Position numbers and translations under genes: made by a program. Shown in pieces: positions 55,723 through 64,000 of a stretch of 64,000 nucleotides of DNA (position 1 is the stretch's first letter; each line of letters opens with the position of its first letter). The stretch is taken from positions 1-64,000 of the forward strand of contig NZ_JALIEC010000013.1 of assembly GCF_022867865.1 (NCBI RefSeq), read 5' to 3'. The stretch is from Phaeobacter sp. J2-8 (GTDB taxonomy: Bacteria; Pseudomonadota; Alphaproteobacteria; Rhodobacterales; Rhodobacteraceae). The notes beneath the pieces are model-generated. The model did no database searches, was not told where the DNA came from, and saw only the letters and a program-made list of their open reading frames with translations.

Positions 55723-58377
55723 ATGACAGACCAGCCCTCCGATATTGATCCGGTCGAATCCCGCGAATGGCAGGACGCCATTGAGGATGTGATCGAACGC
55801 GACGGTGCGAACCGCGCGCATTACCTGCTTGATAAAGCGGTGCAGAGCGCGCGCGCAGCCGGTGCCACATTGCCATTTTCGGCAACCACGCCGTATCAGA
55901 ATACCATTCCGGTCGATGACCAGTATGAATTCCCGGGCGATCTGGAAATGGAATGGCGCATCCGCACCATCAACCGCTGGAACGCCATGGCCACCGTCGT
56001 GCGCCGCAACAAGGTCAGCAGCGAATATGGCGGTCACATTGCCAGCTTCGCCTCTTCGGCGGCGATGTATGACATTGGTCTGAACCACTTCTGGCGCAGC
56101 AAATCCGCGATCCACGGCGGCGATCTGGTGTTCTTTCAGGGGCACGTGATCCCCGGCATCTATGCCCGGTCGTTCATGGAAGGTCGCATCACCGAAGAGC
56201 AGCTGGAAAATTTCCGCTCTGAGGTTAACGGCAACGGTTTGTCGTCTTATCCGCACCCATGGCTAATGCCTGATTACTGGCAGTTCCCCACCGTTTCGAT
56301 GGGTCTGGGGCCGCTTATGGCGATCTATCAGGCGCGGTTCATGAAATACATGCACAACCGCGGCCACATCGACATGGCCGACCGCAAGGTCTGGTGCTTC
56401 CTTGGCGATGGCGAGATGGACGAGCCGGAAAGCCGGGGCGCGATTGATCTTGCTGCACGCGAAAAGCTCGACAATCTGATCTTTGTCGTCAACTGCAACC
56501 TGCAACGCCTTGATGGCCCTGTGCGCGGCAACGGCAAGATTGTTCAGGAACTCGAAGGTGGGTTCCGTGGCGCGGGCTGGAACGTGATCAAGCTGCTCTG
56601 GGGCAAAGGCTGGGATGACCTACTGGAGCGCGACACATCGGGCAAGCTGCGTCAGTTGATGGAAGAAACCGTCGACGGTGACTATCAGACGTTCAAATCC
56701 AAGGACGGCGCGTATATCCGCGAGCATTTCTTCGGCAAATACCCGGAAACCGCCGCGCTGGTCGAAGACTGGTCCGACGACCAGATCTGGGCGCTGCGCC
56801 GTGGGGGCCATGACCCCGAAAAGGTCTATACGGCCTTCAAGAAAGCCTCTGACACCAAGGGTCAGCCGACCTGTCTCTTGATCAAAACGGTCAAGGGTCA
56901 CGGCATGGGCAGCGCTGGCGAAGGCCAGAACACCACCCACCAGCAGAAGAAGATGAACGAGGAGCAGCTGCGTGCCTTCCGTGATCGTTTCCAGATCCCG
57001 GTGTCGGACGAAGATGTGGCCAAAGCCCCGTTTGTGGCGCTCAACAACTCGCAGAAGGCCTATCTGGCAGACCGGCGCAAGGCGCTGGGTGGCGAGTTCC
57101 CGAAGCGTTTCACCGATTCACCATCGCTGGAAATCCCCGGGCTCGACGCCTTCAAGGGGCAGCTTACCGGCACTGGCGAGCGTGAAATTTCCACCACCAT
57201 GGCCTTTGTCCGTATCCTGACCACGCTTCTGCGGGACAAGAAAATCGGCAAGAACGTGGTGCCGATCGTGCCGGATGAAAGCCGCACGTTCGGGATGGAG
57301 GGTCTGTTCCGTTCGGTTGGTATCTACAACCCGCTGGGCCAGCAATACACGCCGCAAGACCGCGATCAGATGTCCTATTACAAGGAATCCGAATCCGGTC
57401 AGGTGCTTCAGGAAGGCATCAACGAGGCCGGCGCCATGGCCGATTGGATTGCGGCGGCAACGTCTTATTCCAACCACGGCGTGCCGATGATCCCGTTCTT
57501 CATCTACTATTCGATGTTCGGGTTCCAACGCATCGGCGATCTGGCTTGGGCTGCGGGCGATTCGCGCGCACGTGGTTTCATGCTGGGCGGCACGGCGGGG
57601 CGCACCACGCTGAACGGCGAAGGTTTGCAGCATGAAGATGGCCACAGCCATATCCTTGCCAGCACAATCCCGAACTGCATCAGCTATGACCCGACCTTCC
57701 AGTTCGAGGTCGCGGTGATCGTGCAGCACGGTCTGAAACGGATGTACGAAGATCAGGAAGACGTCTATTTCTACCTGACCCTGATGAACGAAAACTACAG
57801 CCATCCTGATATGCCGATGGGTGTAGAGGCCGACATCATCAAGGGGCTTTACCGTTTCTCCAAGACCGAGAAACCGGGCAAGAAACACGTCAACCTGATG
57901 GGGTCCGGCACGATCCTTGTGCAGGCGTTGAAAGCGGCGGAAATGCTGAAGGAAGACTTCGGTGTGACCTCTGACATCTGGTCGGCGACCAGCTTCAACG
58001 AATTGGCCCGCGACGTGCAGGATTGCGCCCGCTACAACCGTTTGAACCCGCTAGAGGCCGAACAGGTGCCGTTTGTGACCGAACAATTGAAACAGGCCAA
58101 AGGCCCGATCATTGTCGCCACCGACTATATGAAGAACTACGCAGAGCAAATCCGCGCTGCCGTGCCAAACCGCTTTTCGGTGCTGGGCACCGATGGCTTT
58201 GGCCGGTCCGACAGCCGGGTGAACCTGCGCCGCTTCTTCGAGGTGGATGCAAATCACATCGCCGCTGCGGCCATGGTCGATCTGCACCGTGAAGGTGCGA
58301 TCTCCAAGGCGGATCTGCAAAAGGCGCTCACCAAATACGAAATCGACGGCGGCAAGCCGAACCCGCGGCTGGTCTAA
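55723..58377 (+). CDS. aceE: Pyruvate dehydrogenase E1 component, homodimeric type
   Basis: 884 aa (E. coli 887). Thiamine-diphosphate enzyme that decarboxylates pyruvate and acetylates the E2 lipoyl group. EYGGHIASFASSAAMYDIGLNHF is near the start; the ThDP motif is CFLGDGEMDEPESRGAIDLA ... IFVVNCNLQRLDGPVRGNG; KGHGMGSAGEGQNTTHQ, PDESRTFGMEGLFR and LQHEDGHSHILAST follow the family. ATG 55723 has GGAAGAGGA upstream. First of the aceE-aceF-lpd operon, 26 bases before aceF. Confidence 0.96.
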   Translation: MTDQPSDIDPVESREWQDAIEDVIERDGANRAHYLLDKAVQSARAAGATLPFSATTPYQNTIPVDDQYEFPGDLEMEWRIRTINRWNAMATVVRRNKVSSEYGGHIASFASSAAMYDIGLNHFWRSKSAIHGGDLVFFQGHVIPGIYARSFMEGRITEEQLENFRSEVNGNGLSSYPHPWLMPDYWQFPTVSMGLGPLMAIYQARFMKYMHNRGHIDMADRKVWCFLGDGEMDEPESRGAIDLAAREKLDNLIFVVNCNLQRLDGPVRGNGKIVQELEGGFRGAGWNVIKLLWGKGWDDLLERDTSGKLRQLMEETVDGDYQTFKSKDGAYIREHFFGKYPETAALVEDWSDDQIWALRRGGHDPEKVYTAFKKASDTKGQPTCLLIKTVKGHGMGSAGEGQNTTHQQKKMNEEQLRAFRDRFQIPVSDEDVAKAPFVALNNSQKAYLADRRKALGGEFPKRFTDSPSLEIPGLDAFKGQLTGTGEREISTTMAFVRILTTLLRDKKIGKNVVPIVPDESRTFGMEGLFRSVGIYNPLGQQYTPQDRDQMSYYKESESGQVLQEGINEAGAMADWIAAATSYSNHGVPMIPFFIYYSMFGFQRIGDLAWAAGDSRARGFMLGGTAGRTTLNGEGLQHEDGHSHILASTIPNCISYDPTFQFEVAVIVQHGLKRMYEDQEDVYFYLTLMNENYSHPDMPMGVEADIIKGLYRFSKTEKPGKKHVNLMGSGTILVQALKAAEMLKEDFGVTSDIWSATSFNELARDVQDCARYNRLNPLEAEQVPFVTEQLKQAKGPIIVATDYMKNYAEQIRAAVPNRFSVLGTDGFGRSDSRVNLRRFFEVDANHIAAAAMVDLHREGAISKADLQKALTKYEIDGGKPNPRLV

Positions 58378-58403
58378 GCGCGGCGGATACGAGGAAATCC
58401 ATA

Positions 58404-59666
58404 ATGGCAATCGAAGTAAACGTTCCCGACATTGGCGATTTTGACAATGTGCCGGTCGTGTCGATTTTGGTCAGTGTCGGTGACACCGTGGCCGAAGAAG
58501 ATCCGCTGCTTGAACTTGAAAGCGACAAGGCAACCATGGAAGTGCCTTCGCCCGCCGCTGGTGTGGTGAAGGAAATCAAGGTGGCAGAAGGTGACAACGT
58601 GTCCAAGGGCACGCTGATCATGCTGCTCGAAGGCGAGGGCGCCGCAGCGGCCCCCGCCGCCCCGGCAGAGGCCCCCAAAGCGGCAGCCCCGGCCGCCGCA
58701 CCTGCGCCGGCAGCGGCCCCAACACCGGCCGCAGTGACCGACGCCGGTTTCGGCAAGGCACATGCCTCGCCTTCTGTACGGGCCTTCGCCCGGCAGTTGG
58801 AAATTGATCTGTCCAAAGTCAACGGATCGGGCCGCAAGGGCCGCATCCTGCGCGAAGACATCACCGCTTTCCTGAAATCCTCGACCGCTGCGGCCCCTGC
58901 CGCCGCTGGTGGTGGCGCATCGGGCGGCATGGGCATCCCGCCCATTCCTGTGGTCGATTTCTCGAAGTTCGGCCCTGTCGAAGACGTGGAAATGCCCCGG
59001 ATCAAAAAGATCTCGGGCCCTGCGCTGCACCGGTCCTGGCTGAACATCCCGCATGTCACCCACAACGACGAAGCGGACATCACCGATCTGGACAAATACC
59101 GCAAGGAAATGGACACGCACGCCAAGGAAAACGGCTATCGCGTGACATTGCTTTCCTTCGTGATCAAAGCATCGGTCTCGGCGTTGAAAACCCACTGGGA
59201 GTTCAATTCGTCGATCCACCCCGATGGCGACAAGCTGATCAAGAAGGATTTCTACAACATCGGCTTTGCGGCAGACACGCCCAATGGTCTGATGGTGCCG
59301 GTGATCAAGGATGCGGATCGCAAGGGTCTGGTCGACATCTCCAAGGAACTGATGAGCCTGTCCAAAGCCGCCCGTGAAGGCGAGCTGAAATCCAAGGATA
59401 TGCAGGGCGCGACCTTTACCATTTCGTCGCTTGGCGGCATCGGGGGCACATCGTTCACACCGATCGTCAACGCACCCGAGGTGGCCATCCTTGGTCTGAC
59501 ACGGTCGAAAATGGCCCCGGTCTGGAACGGCGAAGAATTCGTGCCGCGCCTGATGCAGCCACTTTCGCTGTCTTATGACCACCGTGCCGTCGATGGCGCG
59601 CTTGCCGCACGGTTCACCGTGACGCTCAAGACGCTGCTCGGCGATATGCGCAAGTTGATGTGGTAA
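58404..59666 (+). CDS. aceF: Dihydrolipoyllysine acetyltransferase (PDH E2)
   Basis: 420 aa with one lipoyl domain ([18 protein letters not shown], lipoylated Lys near 42), an Ala/Pro linker, a peripheral-subunit-binding domain ([32 protein letters not shown]) and the catalytic domain ending [19 protein letters not shown] (His and Asp of the active site). It moves the acetyl group to CoA and forms the complex core. There is one lipoyl domain, where E. coli has three. Twelve bases separate it from lpd. Confidence 0.96.
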   Translation: MAIEVNVPDIGDFDNVPVVSILVSVGDTVAEEDPLLELESDKATMEVPSPAAGVVKEIKVAEGDNVSKGTLIMLLEGEGAAAAPAAPAEAPKAAAPAAAPAPAAAPTPAAVTDAGFGKAHASPSVRAFARQLEIDLSKVNGSGRKGRILREDITAFLKSSTAAAPAAAGGGASGGMGIPPIPVVDFSKFGPVEDVEMPRIKKISGPALHRSWLNIPHVTHNDEADITDLDKYRKEMDTHAKENGYRVTLLSFVIKASVSALKTHWEFNSSIHPDGDKLIKKDFYNIGFAADTPNGLMVPVIKDADRKGLVDISKELMSLSKAAREGELKSKDMQGATFTISSLGGIGGTSFTPIVNAPEVAILGLTRSKMAPVWNGEEFVPRLMQPLSLSYDHRAVDGALAARFTVTLKTLLGDMRKLMW

Positions 59667-59677
59667 GGAGAGACATC

Positions 59678-61417
59678 ATGGAGATCAAAGTACCCGATAT
59701 TGGTGATTTCGATGCGGTCCCCGTTGTGTCGATCCTGGTTGCGGTGGGCGACACCGTGGCCGAGGAAGACGCGCTGATCGAATTGGAATCCGACAAGGCA
59801 ACGATGGAAGTGCCATCGCCAGCGGCCGGTGTGATCAAGGAAATCAAGGTTTCCGAAGGTGACAAGGTCGGCGAAGGTTCGGTCATCATGGTGTTGGAAG
59901 CGGCCGGGGCAGACGCGGGGGCCACAGACACCCCCGCCGCCGCACCCGCCGCTGCGGCCCCACAGACGGTTGCCGCCACTGGCACCGCCTCTGGCCCGGG
60001 CGACGTTCACGCCGAGGTGGTTGTTCTTGGATCCGGCCCCGGTGGTTACACCGCCGCGTTCCGTGCGGCTGACCTTGGCAAGAAGGTCGTGCTGATCGAA
60101 AAAGACCCTTATCTTGGCGGTGTCTGCCTGAACATCGGCTGCATTCCGTCAAAGGCCCTGCTGCACGTCGCCAAGGTGATCACCGAAGCCGAAGAAATGT
60201 CCGCCCATGGCGTCACATTCGCGAAGCCAAAGATCAACCTGGACGAACTGCGCAGCTTCAAGGAAAGCGTTGTCAATCAGCTGACCGGCGGTCTCAAAGG
60301 TCTGTCCAAGGGCCGCAAGGTCGAAGTGGTGCAAGGCTACGGCAAATTCACCGGTCCCAACATGATCGAGGTCACCGGCGAGGATGGCGTGAAAACCGTG
60401 TCCTTCGACCAATGCGTGATTGCGGCAGGCTCGGAACCGGTCAACTTGCCCTTCATCCCGGAAGACGACCGCATCATCGATTCCACCGGTGCGCTTGAAC
60501 TGGCAGATGTGCCAAAACGCATGCTGGTTCTGGGCGGTGGGATCATCGGCCTTGAAATGGCCTGTGTCTACGACGCCTTGGGATCAAAGATCACCGTCGT
60601 CGAATTCATGGATCAGATCATCCCCGGCGCGGACAAGGACATCGTCAAACCGCTGATGACCCGCATCAAGGGCCGTTACGAAAACATCCTCCTCAAGACC
60701 AAAGTGACCGCCGTGGAGGCCCAGAAAAAGGGTCTCAAGGTCACCTTCGAGGATGACAAAGGCGAAACCAGCACCGACACCTTTGACAAGATCCTGGTTG
60801 CCGTGGGGCGCAAGCCCAATGGCAAACTGATCGACGCCGAAAAGGCCGGTGTCGCAGTGGATGACCGTGGCTTTATCGCCGTCGACAGCCAGCAAAAGAC
60901 CGGCGTGCCGCATATCTTCGCCATCGGCGATGTGGTGGGCCAGCCGATGCTGGCGCACAAGGCCGTCCACGAAGGCAAGGTTGCCGCCGAAGTGGCCGCA
61001 GGCCACAATCGCCATTTCGACGCACGGCTGATCCCCTCGGTGGCCTATACCGACCCCGAAGTTGCCTGGGCAGGCATCACCGAAACCGAAGCCAAAGCCA
61101 AGGGCATCAAGTTCGAAAAGGGCGTTTTCCCTTGGGCAGCCTCCGGCAAGGCGCTGTCAAATGGCCGCTCCGAAGGCATGACCAAACTGCTGTTTGATCC
61201 CGAAGACGACCGGATCATCGGCGGGCTGATCGTCGGCACAAACGCTGGTGATCTGATCGCCGAAGTGGCCTTGGCCATCGAAATGGGCGCGGATGCGGTC
61301 GACCTTGGCCATACCATCCACCCGCACCCAACGCTGAGCGAAACAGTGAACTTTGCGGCGGAAATGTTCGAAGGCACAATCACCGACCTGATGCCGCCGA
61401 AAAAGAAAAAGCATTAA
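59678..61417 (+). CDS. lpd: Dihydrolipoamide dehydrogenase with N-terminal lipoyl domain (PDH E3)
   Basis: 579 aa, about 110 longer than usual because a lipoyl domain ([38 protein letters not shown]) and an Ala/Pro linker precede the flavoprotein. FAD site [20 protein letters not shown]; redox disulfide [19 protein letters not shown] site [21 protein letters not shown]; His-Glu base [15 protein letters not shown] at the C-terminus. The extra lipoyl domain is nearly identical to that of aceF and probably arose by copying. ATG 59678 has AAGGAG upstream. Last operon gene, followed by a terminator. Confidence 0.96.
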   Translation: MEIKVPDIGDFDAVPVVSILVAVGDTVAEEDALIELESDKATMEVPSPAAGVIKEIKVSEGDKVGEGSVIMVLEAAGADAGATDTPAAAPAAAAPQTVAATGTASGPGDVHAEVVVLGSGPGGYTAAFRAADLGKKVVLIEKDPYLGGVCLNIGCIPSKALLHVAKVITEAEEMSAHGVTFAKPKINLDELRSFKESVVNQLTGGLKGLSKGRKVEVVQGYGKFTGPNMIEVTGEDGVKTVSFDQCVIAAGSEPVNLPFIPEDDRIIDSTGALELADVPKRMLVLGGGIIGLEMACVYDALGSKITVVEFMDQIIPGADKDIVKPLMTRIKGRYENILLKTKVTAVEAQKKGLKVTFEDDKGETSTDTFDKILVAVGRKPNGKLIDAEKAGVAVDDRGFIAVDSQQKTGVPHIFAIGDVVGQPMLAHKAVHEGKVAAEVAAGHNRHFDARLIPSVAYTDPEVAWAGITETEAKAKGIKFEKGVFPWAASGKALSNGRSEGMTKLLFDPEDDRIIGGLIVGTNAGDLIAEVALAIEMGADAVDLGHTIHPHPTLSETVNFAAEMFEGTITDLMPPKKKKH

Positions 61418-61429
61418 ACACATAAAGAA

Positions 61430-61458
61430 AAAGGACCGGGCATCGCGCCCGGTCCTTT
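61430..61458 (+). terminator. Rho-independent terminator after lpd
   Basis: A 12-bp perfect stem, AAAGGACCGGGC (61430-61441) with 61447-61458, loop ATCGC, ending in TTT and preceded by A-rich sequence, so it could work in both directions. It starts 12 bases after the lpd stop. Confidence 0.88.
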
Positions 61459-61500
61459 GCTATTCGATCCGAAAAATCTCAAAGCCACCCCATTTCGACC

Positions 61501-61565
61501 TTTCTCCTGGTCAAAATATCCCGGGGGTGAGGCCACAGGCCGAGGGGGCTGGCCCCCTCTCTTCT
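61501..61565. repeat. Dispersed intergenic repeat, copy D
   Basis: TGGTCAAAATATCCCGGGGG, then TGAGGCCACAGGCCGAGGGGGC and TGGCCCCCTCTC. It is nearly the mirror of copy C at 39 kb and lies between the convergent ends of lpd and metF. Confidence 0.72.
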
Positions 61566-61596
61566 GCCGTCAACTTTGCCTCTCAATCGCGCCAGA

Positions 61597-62463
61597 TCAG
61601 GCGACGTTTTCCAACGTTCCCTTTGGCGTCACACCCAGTGCAAAACACACATCGCGGGTCAATTCCGGCTTGTTCAAGGTGTAGAAATGCAGGGCGTCCA
61701 CACCTTCCCCAATCAACGTATCGCACATCTCTGTGCAAAGCGTGGTTGCCAGCAAATCCTGACGATTGTCGCGCTCCGCCGTGGCAAAGGCTTCTTCCAC
61801 CCAGGCGGGGATCGGCGTGCCGCAGCGGCGGGCGAAATTCCGTGTGCCCTTCCAGTTCTCGATCGGCAGAATGCCCGGTGTGATCGGCGCGGTGATCCCC
61901 GCCTTGGCGCAACGGTCACGGAAGCGCAGAAATGTTTCTGCCTCAAAAAAGAACTGCGTCAGCGCCTCATCAGCACCGGCATCGATCTTGCGCTTCAGCC
62001 ATTCCACATCCGCCGCTTCATCCGCGGCTTCGGGGTGTTTGTCGGGGTAGGCGCCGACGCGAATGGTGAAATCACCGCTGTCGGCCAGCGCTGAAATCAA
62101 CTCACATGAATCGCGGAAACCCGCTTCATGGGCGGTAAACCCATCTGCGCCTTTGGGCGGATCGCCACGCAGCGCCACGATGTCGTTCACCCCGGCTTTT
62201 GCGAATTCACCCGCAATGCCCAGCGTTTCTTCCCGGCTGGCGTTCACACATGTCAAATGCGCCGCCACTTTCAACCCGCTGGATTTATGCAAGGTCGCGA
62301 CCGCATCACGGGTCAATTCACGGGTTGTGCCACCGGCACCATAGGTCACCGAAACAAAGCGCGGATCAAGCGGCGCCAACACCTGTACTGTGTCCCACAG
62401 CCGGAATGACCCTGCCAGATCGCGTGGCGGGAAAAATTCAAAAGAGACGGCGGGGACGGTCAT
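61597..62463 (-). CDS. metF: 5,10-methylenetetrahydrofolate reductase
   Basis: 288 aa, the normal size. FAD enzyme that makes 5-methyl-THF for methionine synthesis. Seen: VSFEFFPPRD at the start (Glu of the active site), FVSVTYGAGGTTRELT, VAAHLTCVNASREE, NDIVALRGDPPKG and ITPGILPIENW. ATG 62463 begins MTVPAVSFEFF; the longer frame to 62676 is not family-like and would cross the metR control region. Divergent from metR. Confidence 0.95.
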   Translation of the reverse strand: MTVPAVSFEFFPPRDLAGSFRLWDTVQVLAPLDPRFVSVTYGAGGTTRELTRDAVATLHKSSGLKVAAHLTCVNASREETLGIAGEFAKAGVNDIVALRGDPPKGADGFTAHEAGFRDSCELISALADSGDFTIRVGAYPDKHPEAADEAADVEWLKRKIDAGADEALTQFFFEAETFLRFRDRCAKAGITAPITPGILPIENWKGTRNFARRCGTPIPAWVEEAFATAERDNRQDLLATTLCTEMCDTLIGEGVDALHFYTLNKPELTRDVCFALGVTPKGTLENVA

Positions 62464-62520
62464 GATGGCGATTCCTGTCAAAGTTTCCACCTTGTCGCAG
62501 ATGTGCCCATGTGAGACAAA

Positions 62521-62546
62521 CTCATAAATCTCATCAAGGTTATGAG
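62521..62546. promoter_or_regulatory. Likely MetR/LysR-type operator between metF and metR
   Basis: CTCATAA (62521-62527) and TTATGAG (62540-62546) form an inverted repeat around 12 bases, with an additional CTCAT at 62530. It lies between the divergent metF and metR starts, closer to metR, where LysR-type proteins normally bind. Confidence 0.6.
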
Positions 62547-62568
62547 CTGGGCAACAGGATTGGCGGAT

Positions 62569-63474
62569 ATGCATATCGAATTTCGACACCTGCGCACGAT
62601 CAGGGCGATACACGAAGCGGGCGGTCTGGCCAAGGCAGCCGACCAGCTGAATATCACGCAATCCGCTTTGTCTCATCAGATCAAGGGCTTGGAGGATCAG
62701 GCCGGGGTCGAGCTGTTTGTCCGCCGTTCAAAACCGATGAAATTATCTGCCGCTGGCATGCGCCTCTTGCGGGCTGCGGAGAAGATTCTGCCAGAGATCG
62801 AGACCCTGCAAGCGGAATTCAGCGGCTTGCGTGATGGCAAGTCCGGGCGCCTGCATATCGCGATCGAATGCCATGCCTGTTTTGAATGGCTTTTTCCGGT
62901 GCTCGAGGCCTTTCGAAAGTCCTGGCCAGATGTCGATGTCGACATTCGCCCGGGGCTCGCCTTTGACGCGCTGCCCGCGCTGCAAAAAGAAGAGGTCGAT
63001 CTCGTGGTCTCGTCCGACCCGGAAAGCCTGGCGCATGTCGAATTCGCCGAACTCTTTGACTATGCACCGGTTTTTGTCGCGTCCAAGGATCATCCCCTGG
63101 CGCAGAAACCCTATGTCGACGCCGAGGATTTTCGCGGTCAGACCCTGATTACCTATCCAGTGGAACGCAGTCGGCTGGATGTGTTCAGCCAGCTTCTGAT
63201 CCCCGCCCGCGTGGAACCGGCAGCGGTGCGTCAGGCCGAGCTGACCGCCGTCATCCTGCTTCTGGTGGCATCAAATCGCGGCGTTGCGGTGCTGCCGGAT
63301 TGGGTGGTGCGCGAGGTCAAATACAATTCCGACTATGTCACCCGGCCGCTGACACAGCAGGGTCTGACGCGCAGGTTATATGCCGCCATCCGCAAGGATG
63401 ACGCCGAAAAACCCTATATGACTGACCTGATTGCATTGGCCCGAAGCGAGGCAAACAGGCTTCAGGCACAATAA
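62569..63474 (+). CDS. metR: LysR-family regulator MetR
   Basis: 301 aa. N-terminal HTH: MHIEFRHLRTIRAIHEAGGLAKAADQLNITQSALSHQIKGLE. The effector domain has IAIECHACFEWLFPVLEAF (MetR-type E-C-H strand), SSDPESLAHVEFAELFDYAPV and GVAVLPDWVV. MetR responds to homocysteine and activates metE, metF and metH. ATG 62569 was preferred over the alternative nine codons upstream. Divergence from metF fits its known role. Confidence 0.9.
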   Translation: MHIEFRHLRTIRAIHEAGGLAKAADQLNITQSALSHQIKGLEDQAGVELFVRRSKPMKLSAAGMRLLRAAEKILPEIETLQAEFSGLRDGKSGRLHIAIECHACFEWLFPVLEAFRKSWPDVDVDIRPGLAFDALPALQKEEVDLVVSSDPESLAHVEFAELFDYAPVFVASKDHPLAQKPYVDAEDFRGQTLITYPVERSRLDVFSQLLIPARVEPAAVRQAELTAVILLLVASNRGVAVLPDWVVREVKYNSDYVTRPLTQQGLTRRLYAAIRKDDAEKPYMTDLIALARSEANRLQAQ

Positions 63475-63562
63475 CACCCGCAGAAAAAGGCGAGGAAGCC
63501 CGCAAGGGCCGAGGAGCTGCTCCCCGGACCTTGTTCAATACGCCCGCCATTGAAACAGGAGG

Positions 63563-63769
63563 TCAGAGCGGTGTCAGATTCGATGCCATCTGGCGGCCAT
63601 CACGGCCTTCTTCCAGCTCAAACTCCACCTTTTGATTGTCGGCCAATCCGGTCAGGCCAGATTGCTGGACCGCCGAAATATGCACAAAGACATCTTTGCC
63701 GCCGCCATTGGGTTCAATAAACCCGTATCCTTTTGTGGTGTTGAACCACTTCACGGTGCCTGTTGGCAT
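63563..63769 (-). CDS. Cold-shock protein, CspA family
   Basis: 68 aa. MPTGTVKWFNTTKGYGFIEP (RNP1) and KDVFVHISAVQQSG (RNP2) are the nucleic-acid-binding strands of the OB-fold cold-shock domain; the C-terminal NQKVEFELEEGRDGRQMASNL is typical of alphaproteobacteria. It binds ssDNA/RNA and melts structure. Convergent with metR; its promoter should lie in 63780-63960. Confidence 0.95.
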   Translation of the reverse strand: MPTGTVKWFNTTKGYGFIEPNGGGKDVFVHISAVQQSGLTGLADNQKVEFELEEGRDGRQMASNLTPL

Positions 63770-63794
63770 GTCCGCGTCTCCTTCAAATTCGCTT

Positions 63795-63834
63795 TGGGGG
63801 TGCTGCCAGCCCCCCGGATATTGGTTGTTTGTCC
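63795..63834. repeat. Dispersed intergenic repeat, copy E (inverted, diverged)
   Basis: The minus strand reads CAAACAACCAATATCCGGGG, then GGCTGGCAGCACCCCC, keeping AATATC-C-GGGGG and the GGCTGGC-type hairpin of the other copies. It lies 26 bases upstream of the cspA start, so it falls in the cspA leader or promoter. Confidence 0.5.
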
Positions 63835-63974
63835 GCCTCTCAGCGCGTCATTTCGGCTGATCATCGGGGTCACGACAAAAAGGATTGCACGGCTTTGTAA
63901 AAAATCAAGGACAAGGCGCTGGTCCTCGGGCGGATGGGTGATATTTTATGCAGTGCTGATTTTGAGGGAAAAAC

Positions 63975-64000
63975 ATGCGACTCTTCGGTCTCAAGACCTG
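63975..64000 (+). CDS. Start of a gene running off the right edge
   Basis: ATG 63975 follows GAGGGAAAAAC and reads MRLFGLKT before the window ends. The ribosome site is good but eight residues are too few to name it. Confidence 0.4.

Noticed and set aside
1-64000. CRISPR array or classic restriction/toxin-antitoxin system
   Set aside because: No regularly spaced direct repeats, Cas-like motifs, methylase or toxin pair. The lone HNH gene is reported separately.

Overview
The window is a 64-kb piece of a GC-rich alphaproteobacterial chromosome, most likely a Rhodobacterales (Roseobacter-type) bacterium. The evidence is the metF/metR pair, a PDH operon whose E3 carries its own lipoyl domain, a class II FBPase beside homoserine dehydrogenase, ParE of 652 aa, MeaB, and short G/C-rich intergenic hairpins of a kind I associate with this group. 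No plasmid or prophage core is visible.

Layout. 1-1.6 kb: 5' part of trpA and ychF. 1.8-4.9 kb: a tripartite tricarboxylate transporter (tctCBA). 5.1-12.6 kb: a decayed mobile region with an IS6 remnant, a large lower-GC RTX/DUF4214 glycoside-hydrolase gene, a broken tyrosine recombinase, IS3 and IS66 pieces, and tRNA-Ser. 12.8-18 kb: NanR-like GntR regulator, then a molybdenum hydroxylase operon with a dihaem cytochrome, divergent from an AraC-type regulator. 18-39 kb: mostly housekeeping (asparaginase, tRNA-Glu, recJ, glpX, hom, hrpB, meaB, rpmB, parE, a DNA-3-methyladenine glycosylase) with small regulators and enzymes. 39-55 kb: a dense cluster of exported proteins made of two caspase-fold (C14) peptidases, a CHAT peptidase, a PDZ serine protease, an S1 protease zymogen, a patatin-like lipoprotein, a TPR-like repeat protein with a collapsed copy, a PPC-like exported protein and a two-component system. 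55.5-61.4 kb: aceE-aceF-lpd. 61.6-64 kb: metF/metR, cspA and the start of another gene.

The 39-55 kb cluster is the best candidate for an undescribed system. Its peptidases and lipase nearly all carry Sec or lipoprotein signals, so any cascade would work in the periplasm or outside the cell rather than in the cytosol. The S1 protease has an Arg-Val activation site but lacks the Asp that gives trypsin its own Arg specificity. The two caspase-fold enzymes keep the acidic positions linked to Arg/Lys preference in metacaspases, so an activation cascade is a testable idea.

Caveat: about 15 otherwise well-preserved genes carry single-base indels, many in homopolymers. They include parE (twice), recJ (twice) and hom. 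In each case, restoring one base gives a protein of normal family length. This pattern looks more like sequencing or assembly error than gene decay. I therefore list those as CDS with the frameshift described, and reserve 'pseudogene' for remnants with several lesions or large deletions.
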